A DNA stretch of 64,000 nucleotides, from the NCBI GenBank assembly GCA_008711295.1, contig VUYV01000082.1:2022518-2086517 (forward strand), read 5' to 3'. The notes under the pieces are model-generated. The model was given only the letters and a program-made list of their open reading frames with translations. It had not been told where the DNA came from and made no database searches. Source of the DNA: Anarhynchus alexandrinus. Taxonomy: Eukaryota; Chordata; Aves; Charadriiformes; Charadriidae. Below are positions 1 to 23,000 of this stretch, in pieces. Position 1 is the first letter of the stretch. Every line of letters starts with the position of its first letter. A program made the position numbers and the translations under genes.

Positions 1-9950
<9,950 letters not shown>

Positions 9951-10200
9951 CCTCCCCGTCCCACCTGTGGGGAGGGAACCGCTGCTGCCAGTGGGCAGAG
10001 AGCCCTGTGGGGTCTGTGCCTGCTCCAGAAGAAGCTTTTCCTCGGGGAGCCAAACATCTCCGAGCCTCCCTCTTGAACCAGGGTTGGGGGCAGTCGGGGT
10101 TCCCCTTGGGTGCTCTGTCCATCTGTCACATCAATGTTTCTTTGAACTCTGCAAGCTTTTAGTTTGTATTAAAATAAAAACTGATAGTGGTAGCCCAGGG
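9951..10200 (+). other. MCM5: MCM5 3' UTR
   Basis: This short 3' UTR of roughly 240 bases follows the stop and contains the only well-placed poly(A) signal. The exact cleavage site cannot be read and is estimated 10-30 bases after the signal. Confidence 0.75.
10173..10178 (+). terminator. MCM5: MCM5 poly(A) signal AATAAA
   Basis: A canonical AATAAA hexamer lies 223 bases after the MCM5 stop codon. It is followed by a TG-rich stretch (tgatagtggtag) that fits the downstream cleavage element. Confidence 0.85.
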
Positions 10201-10209
10201 TCTCTGGCT

Positions 10210-12254
10210 GCCTGGAGGGACAGAGGGGACGTATCCCCTTCCCCCGTTGGAGGCAGTGCAGGATTTTGGTTGGAAAGACATTCCTCCTGCTCACCCTGTG
10301 TTGCCCAGCGCCCACCTGGGGACTCGTGGTGGGATACGGACCTGTGGGCAGCACCGGCAGCGCAAACGGCCCTGAAGGCAGAAACTCATGTTTCTCAGTT
10401 GGGCTTTGATCTGTCTATTAAGGCATGAAGCCTGTTGGCACAGGCTGCCCTGTTGGGCCCAGCCATGCAGGAGGCACCTCACCCCCTCGCTGTGGTTAGG
10501 CTGCTGCCATCTTCCCCATCTGCCAGCAGCAGTGAAGGAAACGACCTGCTGTTCCTTGCTTTGAAGCTGCTCTTTGCTTAACCCTCCTTCCCATCTCCCA
10601 AGGACTGCCAGAGGCAAATGCTTTGCCCTGCAGCGTTGAGGGCTGTGTGAAAGCTTTGCTGGAGGCATGGGCAGAGCCCCCTGGTTGCTTTGTGTGGCAG
10701 AGTGGTGCCAAGTGAGGATGGGGATGCAGGGTGATGTCTAAGAGCTGTGTACTCTCCTCCTGATGCCATTACCACCTTGTCTGTGTGCTGGCAGCCATGG
10801 GGAGGGATGTCCTGCTCCCCAGGAGCCTCCCCTGGGCTTTCTGCCCCCGGGGTGTACCTGTGCAGCCACTTGCCCTTCTCCGTTTGCTGCATGACCTTGC
10901 ACTTGTCAAACCCCACAGGTTTTGGTCACTTATAGCAAAGTAGTATTGGTTCTCTTAAGTGTCCTCCCAAAGATGGGAGATAGGAGTAGGTCCCTGCCCT
11001 TGGCAGCTTGGCGAGTTCAAATATGTGAGAGTGCTGGTGGGGGACACTGAAGACAGTGCAGCGTTGGGCATTGCAGGCAAGCGAAGCTGCTGTGGGTGCC
11101 GGAGAGGCTGCTGTGTCTGCGAGTGACCTTCAGGCTGAAAAACACACCCCGGGAGAGGCTTCATTAGCAAAAGAAACGTTCAGGGCCAGCAGAGGGTACC
11201 AGAGCCTCGAGGATGCTGGGCTGCGGTGCAGAGGGCTGCCTTCTCCTCCAAGAGGGGAAACCAAGGGCTGGGGTGGTGGGATGCAGGATGCACCCAGCTT
11301 CAGAGCTGTCACACAAGGGCTGGGCTCCCCTGTGACCCATGGGGGCTGAACAGTATCCCCGTTTGCTTCTTTTTGTGTGTTTTGAGAGGTGCATGGTGCC
11401 TTCCGGATGTGGCTGGAGCTGGTTATGGGGTCGGGGTCCATCTGCAGGGAATAGGGCAGTGGCGGCCCTGACAAGATGGGCCGCACTTTGGAGAAACAGC
11501 CTCCTGCTCTTCATCCTCCAGTTTTTCAGACGGGCCCGACGTTTGTGGAGGGCTGGAGGGGAGAGGAGGCCGGCCCACAGGCTCCCTGCGGGGATGGGTC
11601 TCCGGAAACCCCTCCACAGTGATTTTATTGCCCTGTATTTTTGCAGGTGCCAGGCACCTCATAGGACTTCTTGGAGCAAGCAATGCTGGGGCAAAAGTAG
11701 GCACCCTTCTTTTCCCTTTACAAAAAAAGATGCCTTCTCTCCTCACACTGGTCCCCGGTTGGGGATGTGGCTGCCCTGAGCTGCTGCTCCAGGGAGAGGA
11801 TCAGCTCCATGAAGGAGGAATAAGTGGAAGTGAGAATAACAGGGCCAGATACTCACCTGGAGACTGAAGTTCCCAAAAACTGCCAGTGTCTGCTTGAAAG
11901 CATCCCACCCCCTTCACAAACTCCTGCTCACCTGATCAAGCACTTGATATTGCAGCATCAGGAGGTGGCCTGTTAGAGCAGGGGCAACATGGTCCCAAAG
12001 CAGCAGTGTGCTGTAGTAACGATCCTACAGGTCTCTCAGCTCCTGTCACCCTTCCCCAGTATCTCTGTCCTTGCTTTGGAGCTGCTGGCAATACCCATCT
12101 ATCTATGGTCCCTCTTCCAGAGGTGCAGCAGGAACAAAGCAAGCAGGGAGGTGAGTATGGGATTGGTACCCACAGCTGCTGTTAATACTGCCTATGGAGG
12201 AGGCTGGGAGCCTCCATTCCCAGGCTTGGAAAGAGCAACCAGCGATGTGCTGCC
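10210..12254. other. Intergenic, nothing recognised
   Basis: GC-rich unique-looking DNA lies downstream of MCM5. Open frames of up to about 150 codons overlap one another on both strands, as expected by chance in GC-rich sequence, and none shows a protein family. No repeat tail, RNA gene or promoter is evident. Confidence 0.6.
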
Positions 12255-12505
12255 ATTCAGTGAGACCTGGACAGGCTAGAGTTGAGCGGAGAGGAACCTA
12301 ATAAAGTCCAACAAAGGCAAGTGTAGGGTCCTGCACCTAGGGAGGAATAACCCCATAAACCAGTACAGGTTAGGGGTTGACCTGCTGGAAAGCAGCTCTG
12401 TGGAGAAGGACCTGGGAGTCCTGGTGGACAACAAGTTGACTATGAGCCAGCAATATGTCCTTGTGGCCAAGAAGGCCAATGGTATCCTGGGGTGCATTAA
12501 AAACA
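12255..12505 (+). repeat. CR1 internal fragment lacking its 3' end (copy C)
   Basis: Translation in plus frames gives the CR1 ORF2 segment that precedes the part seen in copy A. It reads NLIKSNKGKCRVLHLGRNNP-like, then VEKDLGVLVDNKLTMSQQ and AKKANGILGCIK. One frame switch is needed. It stops abruptly at about 12505 with no element tail, so the 3' part was deleted or never retained. Confidence 0.85.
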
Positions 12506-13059
12506 AATCTTCTCTTCTTGCTTTCTTCCTCCTTTGCTTCCCTCCACCTGCAGACTTCCCCCTAGCCCATCCCCTGTGCTGGAGCAGTAGCATGTGGCTG
12601 GATTTTGGCTGCTGACCACCAGTGGTGGTCATGTGGTGCTCACGGGTTTTAAAAGAGCCAACATCTCAAGGTACATCAAGCTATGCTGCGTGTTGGCAGG
12701 TGCGGAGGTTGGAAATTCTTTTTGTTGTTTTTTTTTTTGTTGTTTTCATGACATGATAGGGAGCAGAGGTATATTTCTGTGACGGGGATCAGAATGATTG
12801 ATCTCTTCGTGCTATGAAATGTGTTGATTATATGGTACGAGGTTATGTAAGTGTACGTACAGCTTAAAACAACATTGTTTAGCAACTAATGTATGCAGCT
12901 CTATCACAAGAAGCGGAGCTGGGATGTGCGCAACTGGCATTATCTTAGAACTTGAGATCATTGATTAGTAATGGCTTGTTTTGATCATTGCGCTGCAGAT
13001 GGAAATTTGGGGAGGAAAAGCAGTTCTCTTTTGGGTAGAGTGGTAGTGCTTGGTGGTAC
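12506..13059. other. Intergenic with T-rich tract
   Basis: No gene is recognised. A T-rich stretch with TTGTTG interruptions lies at about 12719-12747. Confidence 0.55.
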
Positions 13060-13175
13060 CTACTTGATAAGGGATTGGTGGTCCTCCTGGTGAAGATGAC
13101 CAGATTTTTGCTCAAATGATAGCTACTTGATAAAGGAGTGGTCATCCTCCTGGTGAAGGTGTCTCTTCTTGGTCA
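13060..13175. repeat. Imperfect tandem duplication, period 63
   Basis: The block CTACTTGATAAGGGATTGGT followed by GGTCCTCCTGGTGAAG starts at 13060. It recurs with a few changes at 13123 (CTACTTGATAAAGGAGTGGT, then CATCCTCCTGGTGAAGG). Two units are seen, the second losing similarity after about 45 bases. Confidence 0.8.
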
Positions 13176-14407
13176 TCCCTGACACTTTGGTGTGCTGAGA
13201 TTTGGGACACAGTCCTTGTCTGGGTGTCCTTAGATGACCAAAAATACTGTTCTCAAATCCAAGGCCAACAGGGAGAGTAAAACCAGACAGATGTAGCCAC
13301 TTCACATCTGAGCAGCGCAGCATTCCCTTACCCAGCCTACAGAGCTGACCTTGTCCCTTCCTTGACTCAGCACTGTGTCAGTGGCACAAGGGGCCTCTTA
13401 TCCATCCTTGGCTTGTCTCCTTGGGAAGTATAGTTGGGTGAGTGTAACCACCCTGAACCAGGCAGTTGGCAGGGGTGCTCTGGTGCCTTTGATTCAAAGC
13501 TTGAGCCTGTGTAGGAGCCACCCATCTCTTGCCACAATGAATTAGCCCCTGAAGAACTTGCAGATTACATGTAATTCTGTATGAGATGTGTTAATCTGTG
13601 TGAGCAGAGGGGAGTTTCTCACTCCAAAGAGATCCAGTGCACTGGGCTCTTGGCAGCCTTTTTGGTTCTCCATGGGAGGGCCGGGTTGGGATTCATCTGA
13701 CCAGGCATCAAGAGCTGTGTCTGAGCAAGGCGCTGTCTGTGTCAGGGCAGGGGAGACAGCAAGTTGTTATCCAAAGTGAATGTTTAAAAGAAACCAGAGA
13801 AGCTGTGCCCTAATTGCATTTGTTTTCTCTCTGTTGACTACAAAAGGAGGTCAGGGCAACTAGATCAAGTAGGTATTTTTGCATCATAGGCGTCTCAAAC
13901 TGGGGACATGTGCACGTCCTTCCTCCCTGTGTGCTGTACTGCTGTATTGGAGGAGAAGGGCTTTGGTGAAGGCTTGCTTTGGATGGCTAACTTTGGGGCA
14001 GCTTCACTAGGTTCGATTCTCTTTTTTTCTTACACCAAGCTCATCAGAATATCTCTGTGGAAATGTCAGTGGAGCTCCACTACTGTAAAATCTAGCAAAG
14101 CTGAGTCATCACATCTGCACCGCTCGGATCTCTTCCATCTACATGTAGGATGGGAGCTGTTGCAATGTAGCAACATAACCTCTGAGTATGTTGTGAGTGT
14201 CACTTCCTCCATAAAATAAAACAAAACCGAACTGCAGAGTCCTAAGGGCTATTGCTCAAGGATGTGAGATAAACACTGGCAAGTGGAATATGCTGATACG
14301 GGCAATGTGAGAAATGATCTGAGCTGGTCCACCAGGCACTGATCTCAGACAAAGGGCTCCTTCCCCCTTTCTGCTACTGACTTACTGGGCTAGTTGAGCA
14401 ACCAACT
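13176..14407. other. Intergenic, nothing recognised
   Basis: Unique-looking sequence with short chance frames only. I see no exon, repeat tail or RNA gene. Confidence 0.5.
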
Positions 14408-14537
14408 TCATCTCCTTGTCTGTCTTGGATAATAACCTTTTCGGAGCACAGACCACTTCTTACCATAATTTTGTGTAGTGCCTGGCACAATGGTAGCCAA
14501 ATCTCAGTGGCAGGGTCTACCTGCTGACACAAATAAT
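14408..14537 (+). repeat. Old amniote retroposon 3' end (L2/CR1-like)
   Basis: The stretch GAGCACAGACCACTTCTTACC, then GTGTAGTGCCTGGCACAATGG, then ACAAATAATATTAA has the layout of the 3' ends of old amniote LINE-like families. In those, a 'cagtgcctggcacaatgg' block is followed by an AAATAATA-rich terminus. It is heavily decayed and family assignment is from memory. Confidence 0.45.
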
Positions 14538-17500
14538 ATTAACGTGAGCTAGGGCCTCTCCAGCCCTTCCCAGGCTGAGAACTGATCTCCTGGAGGCAGG
14601 GGAATCCCTGTGATTTGCTCTGGGCAGTGCCAGAAAAGACCAAGAGACTAAAGGGAGACTGCAGTGCAGCCATGCCGTGCTGCCCTGACATCACCACGTG
14701 GAACGGCACACACACGCGTCATGGCTCTGGGAGACTGTGATGTGATCTGCTGGGGCCATGTCTCACACTGAGTTTCAAGTCCTTTAGGAGGTTTGACTAA
14801 CTCCCTGTATCCCCTAATTCTGGCCTAGGTTCCTTCAAAATCCCAGACCACTCATTCTCCCACAGCTGTGTAGTACAAATGCCTACTACTGCTCTTTGTC
14901 CAAATTTACCCATCCCTTTGCAACGTCCTTTGCTCCTTCCTGCGCACCTCTGCTCCAGGTCTCTCCCAGCAATGCCAATCAGTCCATTTTCTCCTCCTGC
15001 ACCTCACGGCATGCCTCATGCCTGCTCTCTCTTCTCCTCTGCATGGTCATCCCCTCTTATTCCTCTTCCCAGCCATCGTGGTCAGTCCCTGGCCACCTTG
15101 CACAGCACCCAGTACAAGCCACCCACTTCTGTTTTCAAGCCTACTGGCTTCACAGGCAGGCAGGACATCAGGGGTATAACATGCTGGAGCAGGTCTCAGG
15201 GCTGCCTGCTAGGAACCGGACACCAAGGGACACGCGTCAGAGAATGTCCTCTGGACCATCTGCTGCTTCTTGGCCGTTCCTCTCCTCCCTGCCCTTCAGC
15301 TTTCATCTCGTCAAAATGCTCCACCTCCCCTCCCTGTTCTTGATCTTTACCTCATCTCACCACTCCTTTTTGTTTCTAATGCCTTTTTTTTTTTTCCCCC
15401 CCTCGGACTTCTGTGAGGACAATTTGGCCAGAAAGCACACAGACCTCTGGCCAGAAAAGCCGGGAATACTGCTTTACATGCTCTTTGCACCACACGATTT
15501 TGGGCGCTTAGAATGAAAGCAGGAGCATTATCCTGCCTGCCTTGTCTAAAGTACCCGTGAAATGTTTGCTGAGTGGAAGGCAGGTGTATCCACAGCTGGC
15601 CACATGCTGTGTGCTCATCAGCATCCAGCACCTCTGTGGTATGAATAGGCACCTATAAATAGATACATAGGCATCTTTCCTTTCTGAAAATCCTTCACTT
15701 GATGGAATCTGTCAGGTCTCAAACTGCACCTGGAACTTTGTGGACTCTGTCACAAGTGATCATAAAGATGAACTTCAGTATATCACTAGGACTATGGAGT
15801 TAAACACACACTGCTGGAAATATTTATAAGGTTTTTAAAGAAAAGGTTGACAGGTCATATAGCATACGGGTAGTATCTCTGTCCTAGATCCTGGCACCAG
15901 AATAAGGTGCGCATTCAACATTATCAGTTATCTTCTATTTGTCCTTTGTAATGAGGAGGTGTTTGGCTGTCTGACCAGGACTGCAGAGACTGTCACCAAT
16001 CTGGGACATCCATATGGGTCCGGCACGTGAAGGGTGAGGGCCTGAGTTAGGGACAACCAAAGGACGTGAAGAGGGAAGAGGTTTCCCAGAGCCACATGGC
16101 TCTCTCAAACTGGCCAGGGGCAGGGCCCTATGTACCCAATGCTCAGTCCAGATATTTTAGCAGCAGAGTTGCTGCAACAGGGGATCTACAATGTCTGATT
16201 TACCTGGTTTCTCCTGAGTCAGGCAATTAAAATATCATGGTTTCCACAGCAACATCACTACTGCCACACTGCACCAACGTCACTTTACTATACCATATTC
16301 AGGTGCAGATACAAGTTACAGTAATAGATACAACGTGTGGAAAGAGGGTGAAGTTTCCCCAATCTTGAGTTGAACTGCAACTTGAGATGTTGAGGTCAGA
16401 AGGCCCTTTCAGCCCAATTCACCTGACCTGCTGCATGGCACAAGCTGTAGAGGTCGAGCCATTGAAGCATTCCAATGGGCAAATGCAAATTCTTTCTGGC
16501 TGCCTTCATTTAATGTAAAATTGGTTTGCTTTCCAAGAGGGTGAAAAATTAAAGACTCTAAAATGGCCAAGAAAAGTTGATGCCAAAAGGACTCAAAATT
16601 TTCCCTGATAAACGTCACCAAATGGTAGGAAGGCTAAGGGCAGAAGGACATGTAAAATCCCACATGTGGCCCTATGGAATTAGACAACACAGGTCCACAC
16701 CTGTATTTCATGTGACCTGGCAGGCGTATTGCCCCAGTGCCTCCCCATGCCGTCCTATGTGACCACATTCCAAAACCTCAGTGGAGAAACCAGGACTTCT
16801 GCTCTTTTGTCTCTTGCTCTGGAGAAAAGGGTAACATTAGGTCAGAGAACCAGCTCAGAAAGAGAAGCCCAGCATTTGAGTCCCTGCTCTATGAGAAAAA
16901 ACAGAAGACCTATTTGTTTGTGGCTCATGCTGCATGCCCCAAACCCAGAGACACACAATTTACAGTCATGACCCCTTCACCTTTCTTGGTCCTCAGAGGA
17001 TTAAATGATTTCCTGTTTATTCCAATGGGCAGCTGTTGTATCCGCAGGGGAGAGTAACGCTCATGGTTAATATGGCTCATGTCCAGATACGTTTTGCAGA
17101 AGTTGCTTGTTTGTTTGCTGGGCCATCCAGCAGCTGCTGAACGTAGGAGACTCCCAGGCAACTCTCAGATGCTCAAGCATGAGAGAGGACTTGTTCCCCC
17201 CACACTGGGATTGGCAGGCAGGAAAGAGGTCCTGAGAGCTTCTTCAACCTCTGCTGTGTGCTGGAGTATATCAGGAGCTACAGGGCCTCCTTCACCTTCT
17301 CCACCTGGTTCATCTGTGCCCCAGGGTTGTTCTGCGTCACGCATGGGAGAGCAGAGGCAACATACTGCCTTGGGGTCTCATAACCTCAGCAAATGTTGCT
17401 AGACGTGAGGTGGGGTTGCCAAAGCTGTGAGATATCCGGGACCGGTGAGGGAAACTCACTGTAGTCAGTGCCCAGGCAAGAGAAGTCTGGGGACATGGGC

Positions 17501-19904
17501 AATCCCTGGAAATCACCAGAGAAATATTATCACCATGGGAACCACTCTTCAGGCTGCTTTTGTGGTCACTTGGACAGAAGAAAGTGTCCCAGGATGCAGA
17601 GGATGCAGCCCCCAGGGGGTTCCCTGCCAGACATGCAATCACCATGGGCCATTTTTGGTCTCCTCCATCAACATGGAAGAGGCAGTTAAAATTCAACGCC
17701 CTTGGGAAGGAAGCATCAAAGACAATTAAATGCAGAAGAAAGCCAAAGCCTGCTGCCTCCTGTGTTTGTATGTTTCTCTTTTGACATCAAGAGCACTCCT
17801 CGTGTTTGCTTTCCTTCTTTGCTTTTGCCTGGCCGGGCTGTGTTGGCTGTTCATGTTTTTAAATGCCACAGTGACCCAGATTTGGAACAGGCAGGTGGTG
17901 ATCCAGGCAGTGGGTTTGTATCTGACTCTGCTTATGCAGTCAGCTATGAATCGCTGAAATGGAAAGAAATCAAAGCCTAATCTCCAGTGACCCGTACACG
18001 GGCGTCAGAGTCACCATCAGTCTGGAACTGGGGCACCGAGACACAGGCTGCAAAGGGGAGACGTGGTGAGCTATCCTAATGAATCAGTCATGCCCTCTGG
18101 TCAAGCAATAGCTGGTACCAACCCTCTATCTACTCATTGGCTTTGCTTTTCAGCAACACCTACTGTGCGCATCTCCGGGCTGGGAAAGATGCTGGCTCAC
18201 AGGCAGTACAATAGCTGAGTGCTTTGGAGAACCCCTATTGAAGTGGTAATTTGTTTTAAGCATGTAAACCACCTGCTTATTAAATAAGAAATGACGTAAA
18301 TGGTTCTGTTCTGGGTCCCACAATGAGCAGCAAGAGGTAGGTGAAACCTGTACAGCCCAAATTGCTCTAAATGAGCCAGCTTCTGTGATTTTTCTGGCCA
18401 TTTTTGAGGACTCCCTCATGTGAAGGTGACAGCAGAGCAAAGGGCCGTTAGTGCAGTTGGAGGCTGCCTGGACAGTGCACGTGAGAAGACCGATGGGTGC
18501 TGGTGGAGGCAGGGGAAATACACGGCTAACAGGTGCTGCTGCGAGGCAGGAAGGGAGATCTTGTGCAAAGTGTGCCTGTGCAATCTCACTCCTCAGTCCT
18601 AAACTGGTTCCCAGTCCTATCAATGCGTTGGCACCTTGCAATCAGTGACATATCTATCCTTTCAAACGCTTTGGTGGTAGAGAAGTCCGGTCATCCCTCC
18701 TGCAGAGCAGGGAGTTGGGGCTCGGGAAAACAGCATGTCTTAGCCCAAGGAGCACAAGAGTTAACAGCAAAGAAGAATGGCTGAAATCCAGCTGCTTCAA
18801 TCCCAGGCTCTGCTCACGGGGATTTCCTTCATCCTACAGATGCCACATCCACAGCAGTTTTTAATCCTCCTGAACTCTCCCCTGCTATTTAAGAGGCAGA
18901 GAAACGTGTGCCATGATTTTTCACCTCCGTAATGTCCCCCTCCTTTTGTTGTTAGCTTTTTTTTGTTTTCCCACCTTTCCTCCATCTCAGGCTTTCCTCT
19001 CTTTGTGGGCTGAATCACAGCCCTCTGCGTGGAACACCTCTGCTCCACAAGAGGCCAGTGACACAGCGGATAAATCCCCTCTGAAGAGTTTTGCCTGGCT
19101 GATCTATATTTGCTGCTGCTTCAATTATGTCTCCTCAGCAACTTTAATGAAATGAAAGCTAATTTTCCTGCTCATGCCATTCATACTGATTTGTGGCAGG
19201 ATAGTCTTCCCAGTACTGATTTCCTAGGTTTCACTCTCGGTCCCTGCATTAGCAGCAGTGGTGTGCCATGCTCACCCCCATCCTATCATCCTCTTGCTGT
19301 CCCTTGTCCCTTGCCCGTTCTTACCCTGTCTGGTGCTCCTCACCCTGTGCCCTTACTTGTGGCACATGCACGGCCTCATCCTGTGCATTTCCTCAGAGCC
19401 ACCAGCTTCTGCTCAGTGCTCACCTGGCCACCCCCTCCGGGGCCTCCTCCACAACCCCGTTGCTCTTTCTGCTGGCTGCAGCACGCCGCTGCCTCCCAAA
19501 GCCGCTCGCTGTATTTGGGAGTCGGATGGAGCCCGTAGGCAGCCAAGCGATGGTAGTGCTGTGCCCCTTCCGTGCTTCCAGTCAAGAGGAAGGCGGGAAT
19601 GACCCCAGTTAAAGAGCTGTTATGATTGTTGGTGGCGATCACGTTGATTGCAGCGGGATTTCAGGAAGAATGCGGATCTGGGCCCCACTGTGTGGAAAGA
19701 AAGGAGTCCCTGCTTCAGTGCGTTTCAGCCAAATACATTGACAAATAGCAGAGGTGAGGACTGCAATATGTTAGTGAGGGAAAAAGTGATTGCAGTGCTT
19801 CTCTGCAGAAGGTAAATGGGTTTCTGTTTAAGCGTAAGTTAAATATCAGAGGAATGATGATCTTACGAATGAAACACAACACCTCTGGGGGTTTATTCCT
19901 ATAT
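14538..19904. other. Intergenic, no gene supported
   Basis: This 5.4-kb stretch has CT-rich parts (for example 14880-15420, ending in a T/C tract at 15387-15404) that create long but low-complexity frames on the plus strand. A hydrophobic frame at 17730-17957 is rich in T-second-position codons and has no family resemblance. No RNA gene or young repeat is seen. Confidence 0.5.
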
Positions 19905-20060
19905 CAGCCGCTAATTTACTGTGTGACCTTCAGTAGTTCATTCAAGCCCTCTCTGCCTCGGTCACTTCTTGTGTCAAACAAGCCCAGTAACAAATTCCTT
20001 TCTTGTAGAGGTCTTGTGAGGACTACACATCTCCATGAGATCCTGACAGCATACATCGAA
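19905..20060 (+). repeat. MIR-like SINE relic
   Basis: The MIR core and 3' part are recognisable: TTTACTGTGTGACCTTCAGT, a CTCTCTGCCTCGGTCACTTC block in place of the usual 'ctctctgtgcctcagtttcc', then GTCTTGTGAGGACTACA and GAGAT. Many substitutions agree with great age. It lies on the plus strand. Confidence 0.55.
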
Positions 20061-23000
20061 GGCAAAGCCTTTTTTTTTTTCCACCAAGACCACATTTAAT
20101 ATTCCCAGTGATGTAATGTGGGACATTAGCCTGCCTGTGCTAAGCCTGGAGCCTCCCACTCGGAGCCCGCCCCACCTGCCTCACGCGAAGGCGTGTGTTG
20201 CCCCTCCACAGCCACAGCTCAGCACAGTTCCTTCCTCTCCCCCTGCTTCCCTGGGTATCTTTTTAGCCTCCCTAACACCTCCTCCCTTGCCGTAGCACAC
20301 TGGTCTTCAAAGAAGAGCCCTTGCCTCGGCACAGATGGGCACAGCCAATTGCTTCCCTGCAAAGGGAGATGTTGCCTCAGCAACCAAAGTTTTGAAGTCG
20401 GGCAAAGTTCTGAAAAAAAAAACCCCAATTGTGATGGGAAATGACACTTGGGAACAAATGTACCATGTTGCCATGGCAGCCTGAATACTTGCACAGAACT
20501 TGGTGTTTTGAAAATATAAAAAGACTGTGCTTCAAGCGAGTCCAACTAACTCAATGCCTTTTTCAGGTAACTGCACAACACCGAGTGTCTGGTGTTTATA
20601 TTTTATACCTGGCATGCAAGTGACTCTGTCACTTCTGAAATGGAAGTAACTTCTGCTCTTAATCTGACAGAGGACTATTTGAGACTGCCGGTTTTTCTGG
20701 GTTGCCTGGTCTGGTATCGATCTGTTGGGGTTATTTCTATCATTTGAAGTCCATCAGGTCTTGGTTGTCTTGGTTTCCACATCTGTGTTTTATCTGTTAT
20801 TTCATTTCATGCACTTATATGCCACAGTGTCTGGGCTAAAAACAGCAGGTGATTTGTTCAAAATCATGGATCCTTTCCCTAGTCCCACAATAATCCATGC
20901 CTTTCCTTCGAGCCATAAGGCACAGAAGTGGCTTTCAGGGGCCACAGTCTGCTTCATTCAGCTCTGTGAGCTAAACCAGAAGTGGTTTTTCTCCATCACA
21001 TAAGTGCCTTCTCCTAATTATAGTGAGGAGGAGGAATAACCAGCATGAGGGTATTCCTTTGCCTGTTGGACAGACTCTCTTTGCAAACCCAAAGGTGAAC
21101 TGAACTGTGAAAGTCTGTAAGACCATCCAGATCTGGAGTTCATCACCATTTCCCCTAGAAAGTCCTGACTATCATGGCATTTGATATCTACTTGGTAGGG
21201 CTCCCCATGGCCTGGGAAGCTGGGAAGAGCAGGAGGAGAGAGGGGAAACTGGATTTCAGTGGCCTATTGCTGTTATTCTTCACTGTCTCAGGGAGTCAGC
21301 CCTCTGGTAAAAGCAGTGTGGGTAGGAAAAATGGTGTGAGATGCAGAAGGAAAACAGCCACTGGTGCAGTCCTGGGAAGATTAAATCCCAAATGGCTCAC
21401 AGGAAGAAGGGGATCCTCTGTATTTAACTGGGAAACAATCTGGGGCCCTGACACCACATTTTGTTCCTTGCTGGTGAACCCTTCCTGAGGGCTGAGCATG
21501 GGGACAGCTCTCCCAGCTGGGCAGAGCCAACCGATGCTTTTGGCAGAGTAAACCCTCTGCTGTTGGCAGCAAAACACCTCGTCTGAGGAACCACCATGCT
21601 GTGGGCGCAGTGAGGCCAGCAATGCACCCCATGTGCCAGCCCAGGCTGGGCACGTGCACAGAGGACTTCCCACCCTAGACTGGACACACAGCTCAGAGAT
21701 CATGTTCCACCATCATCGGTGAGGACATTTTGTTTTCCGTTGTTCACTGGAGTGTATGTTTCTATTGCCCAATCCACCCTTGCGTTGTATCATCTGTGGT
21801 TCTGCTTCATCTTCGTTAGCCTCCTCCCCATTGCCCTGGGTGGTCCAGTGCTGGCTGCTGTTACTCGTAGGCTGTGTGGGAGTGACCTAATTTGGAGAGA
21901 CTGTAGAAGGAGCATCGGGAAGCCTGTAGGGGAGCAGGGATTTCTGTGCTCTTTGGCAGGAGCTCAAGCCATGGACCCAACCCTTGCAGCTCCTGGACTG
22001 TCATCCTCGGGACGCCTGCTCCCCTGGTCTGTGTGTACATCTCACCCCAAACTGCTCCTCTCCAATTAAAGTATGAAGGAGACAGTTTATCTCAAGTGCT
22101 TTGGAGAGGGCGTCACTGTTCTTAATTACTTGGCATTGCAAAGGTTTCTAGTCTCTCATTTCCCCTTGACAGTTTTATTATGGAAATATTTTTTACTCTG
22201 GGCTCTCTCCTTTGTGTTTTTGTGTGGCGTTTACAATAGGGGCTTCTCAGTGCTTGTTCTCAAGCAGCTCAAATAGGAGATTGACTTTAGACAAAACACG
22301 CAGCTGGCTCCGAGGAGGCAAGCAGAGAAATGCCGGCTGTTCCATTAGGATGCGGCCTGCTCGGTCCCAGCTCCCCAGCCCCTGGTCCCCACACCTGCCT
22401 TTTCTTCTCTTGGCCTCAACGTCTGCAGCAGACTTGAGGGAGAGGGCCAGTCCTCTGCCCAGTGCTAGGTTCCTCTTTGCAGCAGTGCCCTCCCCACGCT
22501 ATTGGGGACCACGAGGCTATGAGCTTCATCCCTCTGCCACTCTGCCTAATTTCTGCTTTTTGTCTACCATTTGTACAGAGCCATGCCAATGGATGGAAAT
22601 GTATGGTACTTAAAGGGCAGATGAAGATGGCATCTGGGGGAGGGTGCGAGAAGAAACAGAGAGGACATGAGGTGTCTTCAAATATTTACTTGAAATGGAG
22701 CCCTTGATCTGAGCTCATTTGATGCCTGTGGCAGTTCTCCTGGAGACTAATTCCACAATTACACAATAAAAAAACTCTTTAAAATCCATAATCAACAGTA
22801 CATTTGGGATTGTTCCAGTTTACCAGAAGAGTACTCACTTGTGCTCAAGCCTACAGCAATCCCTTTCAGGAGGTTTATTTTGTGCCATGAGGGCTAAATG
22901 TGTTTCTGAGACCCCTACTTTATAGACTTAGAGGGACAGAAACCTCTTCTCAATCTACAGAAGAAAAAAAGAAAAAGCCTATTTCTGGTAAGCATCATTC

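Noticed and set aside
14879..15516. Long overlapping plus-strand frames (154 and 206 codons)
   Set aside because: The sequence is CT-rich and open in two frames at once. The peptides are Ser/Pro/Leu-rich with no family resemblance and no splice or promoter context.
17730..17957. Hydrophobic 75-codon plus-strand frame
   Set aside because: Hydrophobicity follows from a T-rich base composition, and neighbouring frames are open too. No homologue is recognised.
20725..21003. 92-codon plus-strand frame with hydrophobic start
   Set aside because: T-rich sequence, no recognisable domain and no exon boundaries that join to anything.
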